In this document: in pieces, positions 51,857-58,847 of the stretch
Numbering within the stretch: position 1 is the stretch's first letter
How the letters are laid out: every line of letters starts with the position of its first letter
DNA from: Actinomadura sp. NBRC 104412
Lineage (GTDB): Bacteria > Actinomycetota > Actinomycetes > Streptosporangiales > Streptosporangiaceae
Reading direction: 5' to 3'
Length of the DNA: 64,000 nt
Assembly (NCBI RefSeq): GCF_030269515.1
Contig: NZ_BSTM01000012.1
Location: 1-64,000 of the forward strand
Translations under genes and position numbers: made by a program
Notes under the pieces: model-generated
Told to the model about the DNA's origin: nothing
The model's input: only the letters and a program-made list of their open reading frames with translations
Databases searched by the model: none

Positions 51857-53002
51857 GTGGCCGAGGCGTACATCGTCGGCGCGGTCCGTACCCCCGTTGG
51901 CACCAAGAAGGGTGCCCTCAAAGATGTCCACCCCGCGGATCTCGGGGCGCACGTGCTCAAGGAACTGATCGACCGTACCGGGGCGGACCCGTCCGCGGTC
52001 GAGGACGTCATCATGGGCTGCGTCATGCAGATCGGTCCGCAGTCCCTGGACATCGCGCGCACCGCGTGGCTGTCGGCCGGGCTGCCCGAGGGCGTGCCGG
52101 GCGTGACCATCGACCGGCAGTGCGGCTCGTCCCAGCAGGCGGTCCACTTCGCCGCGCAGGGCGTGCTGTCGGGCACCCAGGACCTGGTGGTCGCCGCCGG
52201 CGTCGAGCAGATGGCCATCGTCCCGATGGGGTCCTCGGTCGCCATGGCCATGGAGAAGGGGATGCCCTTCCCGTACGGCGACGGCTGGGCCGAGCGGTAC
52301 GGCCAGCAGGAGATCTCGCAGTTCCGCGGCGCCCAGCTGATGGCCGAGAAGTGGGGCTTCAAGCGCCAGGACCTGGAGGAGTACGCGCTGGAGAGCCACC
52401 GGCGCGCCTGCAAGGCCATCGAGGCCGGGTACTTCGACCGGGAGATCGCCCCGCTGGCCGGGCTCGCCAAGGACGAGGGCGCCCGTCCCGACACCTCGCT
52501 GGAGAAGATGGCGGCCCTGAAGCCGCTGCGCGAGGGCTGGGACATCACCGCCGCCGTCGCCTCGCAGATCTCCGTGGGCGCCTCGGCGCTGCTGATCGCC
52601 TCCGAGGCCGCCGTCAAGCGGCACAACCTCACCCCGCGGGCCCGGATCCACACCCTCGCGGTGTGCGGGTCGGACCCGGTCTACATGCTGACCGGCCCGA
52701 TCCCCGCCACCGAGAAGGCGCTGGCCAGAAGCGGCCTGAAGATCGACGACATCGACGTATTCGAGGTCAACGAGGCGTTCGCCCCCGTCCCGATGGCCTG
52801 GGCCAAGGACACCGGCGCGTCGCTGGAGAAGACCAACCCCAACGGCGGCGCGATCGCCCTGGGCCACCCGCTCGGCGCCACCGGCGGCGTCCTGATGACC
52901 AAGCTGCTGCACGAGCTCGAGCGCACCGGCGGCCGGTACGGCCTCCAGACCATGTGCGAGGGCGGCGGCCAGGCCAACGCCACTATCATCGAGCGGATCT
53001 AG
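51857..53002 (+). CDS. Acetyl-CoA acyltransferase (thiolase), FadA type
   Basis: This 381-residue degradative-type thiolase has nucleophile Cys89 in IDRQCGSSQQAV, NEAF (Asn305), His337 in GHPLGATGG and Cys367 in CEGGGQANAT. It should cleave 3-ketoacyl-CoA. The ARTPVG-like N-terminus (AEAYIVGAVRTPVGTKKGAL) and AVCGSDPVYMLTGPIPA resemble thiolases acting on steroid or other bulky CoA esters in actinobacteria, but the substrate is not determined. The GTG at 51857 has GGAGG five bases upstream. The following enoyl-CoA hydratase makes this a beta-oxidation unit. Confidence 0.95.
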   Translation: MAEAYIVGAVRTPVGTKKGALKDVHPADLGAHVLKELIDRTGADPSAVEDVIMGCVMQIGPQSLDIARTAWLSAGLPEGVPGVTIDRQCGSSQQAVHFAAQGVLSGTQDLVVAAGVEQMAIVPMGSSVAMAMEKGMPFPYGDGWAERYGQQEISQFRGAQLMAEKWGFKRQDLEEYALESHRRACKAIEAGYFDREIAPLAGLAKDEGARPDTSLEKMAALKPLREGWDITAAVASQISVGASALLIASEAAVKRHNLTPRARIHTLAVCGSDPVYMLTGPIPATEKALARSGLKIDDIDVFEVNEAFAPVPMAWAKDTGASLEKTNPNGGAIALGHPLGATGGVLMTKLLHELERTGGRYGLQTMCEGGGQANATIIERI

Positions 53003-53114
53003 CGGCCCCTGCCCGCGCTCTCCGGCGGCTCGCGGACCGGCCGCCGGAGCGCGCGGACGCGCCATCGTCTCGCGGTGGCCGATGTCGTCGGACGGCTGGG
53101 AAGCGGGCTGGGCC

Positions 53115-53909
53115 ATGTACGAGACGATCCTTTACGAGGTCGCCGAGCGGGTCGCTCGGATCACCCTCAACCGGCCGGAGGCGCGCAACGCGCTCAGCGA
53201 CCGGATGATCGACGAACTGCTGGACGCGTTCGCCCGCGCGAGGGACGACGACGGCGTGCGGGTGATCGTTCTCACCGGGGCGGGCGACCAGGCCTTCTGC
53301 GCCGGGGCGGACCTCGGCGGGCTCGGCGAGGCCCAGGCGGACGGGCGGCCGGTCGCCGACCCCGACGCGATCCGGCGCAGCGCCCCCTACCGGCTGTTCA
53401 CGGCGTTCCCCGCGCTCGGCAAGCCGATCATCGCGCGGCTGGCCGGGCACGCGGTCGCGGGCGGGCTCGGGCTCGCCGCGTCCTGCGATCTGGTGGTCGC
53501 GGCGGACGACGTCACGCTCGGGACGCCGGAGGTGAACGTCGGGCTCTGGCCGATGATGATCATGGCGATCGTCAACCGGAACGTGCCGCCCAAGCACGCG
53601 TTCAAGCTGTACTACACGGGGCAACGGATCAGCGCGGCCGAGGGCCGCGAGATCGGCCTGGTCACCGAGGTCGTCCCGCGCGCCGGACTGGACGCCCGCG
53701 TGGACGAGCTGGCCACGGCGATCGCCGCCAAGAGCCCGCTCGGGCTGCGCAAGGGACGCGACGCGTTCTTCGCCATCGAGGGCCGTCCGCTGGACGAGCA
53801 GGTGGAGTACCTGCTGGGCGAACTGGTGGCCCTGGCCGCCAGTGAGGACGCCAAGGAAGGCGTTGCCGCGTTCCTGGAGAAGCGGATCCCCGACTTCAAG
53901 GACCGCTAG
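53115..53909 (+). CDS. Enoyl-CoA hydratase/isomerase
   Basis: This 264-residue crotonase-fold protein has ITLNRPEARNALSDRMIDEL, QAFCAGADLGGLG (oxyanion loop 1) and AGHAVAGGLGLAASCDLVVAADD (oxyanion loop 2). The region of the first catalytic Glu reads TPEVNVGLWPMMIM; Glu is present in this motif, and the second is less certain. It probably hydrates an enoyl-CoA formed by the nearby acyl-CoA dehydrogenase. ATG 53115 begins the normal crotonase N-terminus; an ATG at 53082 would add 11 residues. Confidence 0.93.
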   Translation: MYETILYEVAERVARITLNRPEARNALSDRMIDELLDAFARARDDDGVRVIVLTGAGDQAFCAGADLGGLGEAQADGRPVADPDAIRRSAPYRLFTAFPALGKPIIARLAGHAVAGGLGLAASCDLVVAADDVTLGTPEVNVGLWPMMIMAIVNRNVPPKHAFKLYYTGQRISAAEGREIGLVTEVVPRAGLDARVDELATAIAAKSPLGLRKGRDAFFAIEGRPLDEQVEYLLGELVALAASEDAKEGVAAFLEKRIPDFKDR

Positions 53910-54664
53910 ACGGCCAGGCTGAGGGCCCGCTGGATGCGGTCGGCTGTGGCCTGGATGCGGTGCGCGGACGCCTGGATCTTCGGGAGCCGGCCGGCGCGGC
54001 AGGAGACGGCGAGGGCGCCCACGACCGTGCCGGCGGCGTCGGCGACGGGCACGGCGGCGCAGCCGGTGCCGAGCGCGTACTCCTCGTGGTCCAGGGACAC
54101 CGTGGCGGGCTCGGCCAGCAGCTCCAGCAGGCGCCGCTCGTCGGTGATGGTGTTGGGGGTCAGGTCGACCAGCGGGTGCCTGGCCACGTAGTCGCGGCGG
54201 CGATCCTCGCTGAGCTGGCGCAGCACGCACTTGCCGATCGCGGTGGCGTGCGCCGCCTCGTCGAAGCCCACCCACAGGTCGACCCGGGGCGCGCGAGGGC
54301 CGTCGGCGATGTCGACGACGCGGATCTCGTCGTCCACGTGCATGCTGAAGTACGTCGCCACGCCGAGCTCGTCGCGCAGCGCGATCAGCGTGGGGCGGAT
54401 CCGGGCGAGGGTCTGCTGGGCCTTGCTCCGCCCGTGCAGGGATTGGACGCGGTCGCCGAGGACCCACACGCCGTCGGACAGCCGCATCGCGTACCCCTCG
54501 TGGGCCAGGGTGCGCAGCAGGTGGTACGCGGTGGCGAGCGGAAGGCCGGCCTCGCGGGCGAGCTGCTTGGCCGGGGCGCCGTTGGGATGCGAAGCGACCG
54601 CCTCCATCAGGCGCAGCGCCCGCTGCACCGAGGCGATGAGGGTCGGTTTCCGTGTCTCGTCCAT
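53906..54664 (-). CDS. IclR-family transcriptional regulator
   Basis: This 252-residue regulator has an N-terminal winged helix (SVQRALRLMEAVASHPNGAP, then AKQLAREAGLPLATAYHLLRTL). The IclR effector domain shows GVATYFSMHVDDEIRVVDI, GFDEAAHATAIGKCVLRQL and YALGTGCAAVPVADAAGTVVGALAVSC. It is divergent from the acyl-CoA dehydrogenase and convergent with enoyl-CoA hydratase, so it probably controls this catabolic cluster. Its TAG stop overlaps the hydratase stop in CTAG. Confidence 0.94.
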   Translation of the reverse strand: MDETRKPTLIASVQRALRLMEAVASHPNGAPAKQLAREAGLPLATAYHLLRTLAHEGYAMRLSDGVWVLGDRVQSLHGRSKAQQTLARIRPTLIALRDELGVATYFSMHVDDEIRVVDIADGPRAPRVDLWVGFDEAAHATAIGKCVLRQLSEDRRRDYVARHPLVDLTPNTITDERRLLELLAEPATVSLDHEEYALGTGCAAVPVADAAGTVVGALAVSCRAGRLPKIQASAHRIQATADRIQRALSLAV

Positions 54665-54838
54665 CACGGACAGCGAACCCTTCCGCAAAGCCCAGGTCAA
54701 GGTCTTTGCCGACACTCGCCACATCGGGCCGCCCGCGCCCGTCGGCAGGAACCGAATGATGGGGTCTACTCAGGGGTACGACTCGGGAGTAACTTACGAG
54801 AGAGGCCCGGACCAACGCCCCGGATCCAGGGAGCCGGT
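54665..54838. promoter_or_regulatory. Divergent control region of iclR and acyl-CoA dehydrogenase
   Basis: This 174-bp region between divergent starts holds AACCGAAT at 54750 (also in the thiolase promoter). Two similar decamers 13 bp apart, ACTCAGGGGT (54768) and ACTCGGGAGT (54781), follow; the second has inverted ACTC/GAGT arms. These are candidate regulator sites, unproven. Confidence 0.4.
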
Positions 54839-56863
54839 ATGAGCCAGACGAGCGGCGCGGCCACCGGAGACGCCCAGCAGCCCAAGCCCACCGTGAACGA
54901 GCGCACCGCCAGGAAGGTCGCCGAGGAGGCGCGCGACGCCGAATGGCGCCTGCCGAGCTTCGGCAAACAGCTCTTCCTCGGGGACTTCCGGCTGGATCTC
55001 GTCCATCCCCACCCACGCCCCGACAAGGCCGCCGCCGAGCGGGGTGAGCGGTTCCTGGCCAGGCTCAAGGAGTTCTGCGCGACTCGGATCGATCCCGCGC
55101 GGATCGAACGGGAGGCGCGCATCCCCGACGAGGTGATCGACGGCCTGCGCGAGCTGGGCGCGCTCGGGATGAAGATCCCGGAACGCTACGGCGGGCTCGG
55201 ACTCGGCCAGCTCCACTACGGCCGCGCGCTGATGGTGGTCGGCTCGGTGAACCCGGCGCTGGCGGCGCTGCTGTCGGCGCACCAGTCCATCGGCGTACCG
55301 CAGCCGATCAAGCTGTTCGGCACGGCCGAGCAGAAGGAGACCTGGCTGCCGCGCTGCGCCAAGGAGATCAGCGCGTTCCTGCTCACCGAGCCCGACGTGG
55401 GCTCCGACCCGGCGCGGTTGCGCGCCACCGCCGTGCCCGACGGCGACGGCTACATCCTGGACGGCGTGAAACTGTGGACGACCAACGGCGTCGTCGCCGA
55501 CCTGGTCGTGGTGATGGCCCGGGTCCCCAAGTCCGTGCCCTCCCAGGGGGAGCAGCACCGGGGTGGCATCTCCGCGTTCGTTGTCGACATGGACAGCCCC
55601 GGGATCACCGTCGAGAACCGCAACGCGTTCATGGGGCTGCGCGGCATCGAGAACGGCGTCACCCGGTTCCACCAGGTGCGGGTCCCGAAGGCCAACCTGA
55701 TCGGGGCCGAGGGCGCCGGGCTGAAGGTCGCGCTCACCACGCTCAACACCGGGCGGCTGTCGCTGCCCGCGATCTGCGCCGCGTCCGCCAAGTGGGCCAC
55801 CAAGATCGCCCGGGAGTGGAGCCGGGAACGCGTCCAGTGGGGCCGGCCGATCGGGCGGCACGAGGCGATCGCGAAGAAGATCGCGTTCATCGCCGCCACC
55901 TCGTACGCGCTGGAGGCCATGCACGACCTGTCCGCGCAGCTCGCCGACGACGAGCGCAACGACATCAGGATCGAGGCGGCGCTGGCCAAACTGTGGGCGT
56001 CGGAGATGGCCTACCGGGTCGTCGACGAACTCGTGCAGATCCGCGGCGGCCGCGGCTTCGAGACCGCCGAGTCGCTGGCCGCCCGGGGCGAACGCGGCGT
56101 ACCGGCCGAACAGCTCCTGCGCGACCTGCGGATCAACCGGATCTTCGAGGGCTCCACCGAGATCATGCACCTGCTGATCGCGCGGGAGGCCGTGGACGCG
56201 CACCTGTCCGTGGCCGGGGACATCATCGACCCGGAGGCGTCCCGCGCCCGGAAGGCACGCGCCGCGGCCCGCGCCGGTGGCTTCTACGCCCGCTGGCTGC
56301 CGACCCTCGTGACGGGCGCGGGGCAGCGGCCCGGCGCGTACGGAGAGTTCGGCCCGCTGGCCAAACACCTCCGCTACGTCGAACGCGCCTCCCGCAAGCT
56401 GGCCCGTTCCACGTTCTATGCGGCCGGACGCTGGCAAGGGCGCCTGGAATACAAGCAAGGCTTCCTCGGCCGCATGGTCGACATCGGGGCCGAACTGTTC
56501 GCGATGAGCGCCGTGTGCGTCCGCGCCCACGCCGACGGGCAGAGCGGCGGCACACCCCTGGCGGGTGAGACCGCCACCCTCCCGGGCCCCTCGGCGATCA
56601 GGCTGGCGGACGCGTTCTGCCGCCAGGCACGAGTCCGCGTCGAGGAACTGTTCGACGGGCTCTGGCGCAACACCGACGCACTGGACTCCAAACTGGCCAA
56701 GCAGGTCCTGGACGGCGAGTTCACCTGGCTTGAGGAAGGCGTGCTGGATCCGTCCATCCCCGGCCCCTGGATCGCCGAAGCCGAACCAGGACCCAGCAAA
56801 CGCGACAACGTACACCGCCGCATCCCCGCCGGCGCCGCGCACACGCCCACCACCGGAGCGTGA
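54839..56863 (+). CDS. Acyl-CoA dehydrogenase, long form
   Basis: This 674-residue FAD enzyme forms the alpha-beta double bond of acyl-CoA. It has the standard core (KIPERYGGLGLGQLHYGRAL; FLLTEPDVGSDPARLRATA; LWTTNGVVADLVVVMARV; GLRGIENGVTRFHQVRVPKANLIG; RGGRGFETAESL) and the catalytic Glu in IFEGSTEIMHLL. About 200 extra C-terminal residues follow, as in VLCAD-like or FadE family members. GGGAG lies five bases before the ATG at 54839. Long N-terminal open sequence upstream is antisense to iclR and not part of it. Confidence 0.95.
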   Translation: MSQTSGAATGDAQQPKPTVNERTARKVAEEARDAEWRLPSFGKQLFLGDFRLDLVHPHPRPDKAAAERGERFLARLKEFCATRIDPARIEREARIPDEVIDGLRELGALGMKIPERYGGLGLGQLHYGRALMVVGSVNPALAALLSAHQSIGVPQPIKLFGTAEQKETWLPRCAKEISAFLLTEPDVGSDPARLRATAVPDGDGYILDGVKLWTTNGVVADLVVVMARVPKSVPSQGEQHRGGISAFVVDMDSPGITVENRNAFMGLRGIENGVTRFHQVRVPKANLIGAEGAGLKVALTTLNTGRLSLPAICAASAKWATKIAREWSRERVQWGRPIGRHEAIAKKIAFIAATSYALEAMHDLSAQLADDERNDIRIEAALAKLWASEMAYRVVDELVQIRGGRGFETAESLAARGERGVPAEQLLRDLRINRIFEGSTEIMHLLIAREAVDAHLSVAGDIIDPEASRARKARAAARAGGFYARWLPTLVTGAGQRPGAYGEFGPLAKHLRYVERASRKLARSTFYAAGRWQGRLEYKQGFLGRMVDIGAELFAMSAVCVRAHADGQSGGTPLAGETATLPGPSAIRLADAFCRQARVRVEELFDGLWRNTDALDSKLAKQVLDGEFTWLEEGVLDPSIPGPWIAEAEPGPSKRDNVHRRIPAGAAHTPTTGA

Positions 56864-57010
56864 CAGTTCACAGTATGAAAACGGTCTTCCTGTGCTGCTC
56901 GTGATTGCTAGGTAAATTTCGGCACGTCCGGCGACCTGCCGAAAACGGGAGCGGGGCGCGTGAACCGAGCCCGGCTCGGCTACCCCGTGGCGCGCCCCGT
57001 GACTGTTTTT

Positions 57011-57822
57011 ATTGGCAAGCACGAGCTGCGCTCCTCGCCTGGCGGCTCGTCGCTTGTCGTGCTTGCGGCGATCGCTGCATCGCTCCGACTCGCCCAGGGG
57101 CTCGCTGCGCGATCAGGGTCTCGCTGGCGCTCGTCCCTGCCTTCGGTCGCGATCGCAGCGCTTGGGCGACCGTTCGGGGTTGGGGTTGGGGGCTGGGGTG
57201 GGTGCTGTGTTTTATTGGCAAGCACGAGCTGCGCTCGTCGCTGGCGCTCCTCGCTTGTCGTGCTTGCGTGCGATCGCTGCATCGCTTCGACTCGCCCTGG
57301 GGGCTCGCTTCGCGATCAGGGTCTCGCTGGCGCTCGCCCCTGCCTTCGGTCGCGATCGCAACGCCTGGGCGCCGTTCGGGGCTGGGGTGAGGGGCTGGGG
57401 TGGGTGCGGCTGTGTTCATTTGCAGGCGCGAGCTGCGCTCCTCGCCTTGACGGCTCGTCGCTTGTCGTGCTTGCGTGCGATCGCTGCATCGCTTCGACTC
57501 GCCCTGGGGGCTCGCTGCGCGATCAGGGTCTCGCTGGCGCTCGTCCCTGCCTTCGGTCGCGATCGCAGCGCTTGGGCGCCGTCCGGGGCTGGGGTTGGGG
57601 GCTGGGGTGGGTGCGGCTGTGTTTATTGCAAGCACGAGCTGTGCTTCTCGCCTGGGGGCTTGTCGCTTGTCGTGCTTGCGGCGATCGCTGGCATCGCTTC
57701 GACTCGCCCTGGGGGCTCGCTTCGCGATCAGGTTCCTCGCTAGCTCGGAACCTGCCTTCGGTCGCGATCGCAGCGCTTGGGCGCCGTTCGGGGCTGGGGT
57801 TGTTGGCTGGGGTGGTTGGGAG
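57011..57822. repeat. Four tandem copies of a ~204-bp GC-rich unit
   Basis: Copies begin at about 57011, 57214, 57418 and 57625 (periods about 203, 204 and 207 bp), each near ATTGGCAAGCACGAGCTG. Within a unit, CAAGCACGA and TCGTGCTTG form inverted arms about 50 nt apart. GCGATCGCTGCATCG, TGCCTTCGGTCGCGATCGCA and a G-rich GGGGCTGGGG end recur. Copies differ by scattered substitutions and short indels. Reading frames are open on both strands but give low-complexity, frame-shifting peptides, so I treat it as non-coding. The flanks 56864-57010 and 57823-58025 hold no gene; the latter contains GCTCGCTTCGCTCGCGA and the next gene's promoter. Confidence 0.88.
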
Positions 57823-58025
57823 TGTTGCTCGCTTCGCTCGCGATTTGTCTGTCGGGGTGGGGCGGTTGGCTGCGTGGGGGGAAAATTCTTGGGGGGTGGG
57901 CCTTGGGGGTGGTGCTGTGGATAGACTGACGCGACCTTTTGCCCGAGGGCCGGCCGTCCTGTTTTGTGATTCACTGGCCGGCCGGACGCCGGTCAACGGC
58001 GGAACGCATCCAGCGAGCGGGAAGT

Positions 58026-58844
58026 ATGCAGTCACCAGCTCAGAAGAAGTCCATCACCGGCACGCTCCTCAACCTGCTCGGCAGCGGCAAGAAGGGCGCG
58101 CCCGCCGCGCCCGCGTCGGGTGACGGTGAGATCGTCCAGCCGGCGGCCGGTGAGGGCGCCTTGGAGAACCACCTCGGTGGGGACGAGGCGCGCAACTACC
58201 GCAAGTACGAGTACGACATGGTCGCCCCGCATGTGGGGCGTTCGCTGCTGGAGATCGGGTCCGGTCTCGGGCACTTCTCCGAGCAGTTCGCCGGGCGGCT
58301 GGACTACCTCGCGGTCAGCGACAACGACCCGTACTGCGTGGGCGAGCTGCGCAAGCGGTACGAGGGCGACGACGACGTCGAGGTGCTCCACCTGGAGCTG
58401 CCCGCCGAGGTCGGGATCCGGCAGAAGGTGGACACCGTCGTCATGATGAACGTGCTGGAGCACATCAAGGACGACGTGCAGGCCCTGCGCGACCTGGCCG
58501 CCGTCACCAAGCCGGGTGGCCGCATCGTCATCTGGGTTCCCGGCTACATGCAGTTGTACGGGGACTTCGACCGCAAGGTCGGGCATGTCACCCGCTACAC
58601 GCCGGCGACGCTCGGCGCGACCGTCCGGGAGGCGGGGCTGCACGCCGAGGTGCTCAAGCCGATCAACTTCCTGGGCGGGATCGCCTGGTGGGTGGCCGTA
58701 CGCCGGGGCGGCGCCGGGTATCCCGACCCGCGCCTGGTCAAGATCTACGACCGTACGGTCGTGCCGCTGACCCGGACCATCGAGCGGGTCGTGCGGCCAC
58801 CGTTCGGCCAGACAGTGTTCTGCGTGGCGCGCGTCCCGGGCTGA
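58026..58844 (+). CDS. Class I SAM-dependent methyltransferase
   Basis: This 272-residue enzyme has motif I LLEIGSGLGHFSEQF, the acidic strand AVSDNDPYC, VVMMNVLEHIKDD (motif II/post-I) and VTKPGGRIVIWVPGYMQLYG. A Lys/Ala/Pro-rich N-terminus of about 50 residues precedes the fold. The C-terminal part with VGHVTRYTPATLGATVREAG resembles lipid or glycan-modifying methyltransferases, but the substrate is unknown. ATG 58026 follows GAGCGGGAAG. It ends 3 bp from the stop of the convergent LuxR gene. Confidence 0.9.
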   Translation: MQSPAQKKSITGTLLNLLGSGKKGAPAAPASGDGEIVQPAAGEGALENHLGGDEARNYRKYEYDMVAPHVGRSLLEIGSGLGHFSEQFAGRLDYLAVSDNDPYCVGELRKRYEGDDDVEVLHLELPAEVGIRQKVDTVVMMNVLEHIKDDVQALRDLAAVTKPGGRIVIWVPGYMQLYGDFDRKVGHVTRYTPATLGATVREAGLHAEVLKPINFLGGIAWWVAVRRGGAGYPDPRLVKIYDRTVVPLTRTIERVVRPPFGQTVFCVARVPG

Positions 58845-58847
58845 GGT

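Noticed and set aside
53960..54838. 293-residue N-terminal extension of the acyl-CoA dehydrogenase frame
   Set aside because: It is antisense to iclR and has antisense-type composition. The ATG at 54839 has GGGAG at the right distance and starts a normal N-terminus.
57011..57822. CRISPR array
   Set aside because: The repeating unit is about 204 bp with the whole unit conserved. There is no alternation of 25-40 bp repeats with unique spacers, and no cas genes are in the window.
57009..57974. Open frames on both strands across the tandem repeats (321 residues minus; 387 and 243 residues plus)
   Set aside because: The repeat period is not always a multiple of three, so any repeat peptide changes frame between copies. 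Peptides are low-complexity with no start signal or homologous motif that I recognise.
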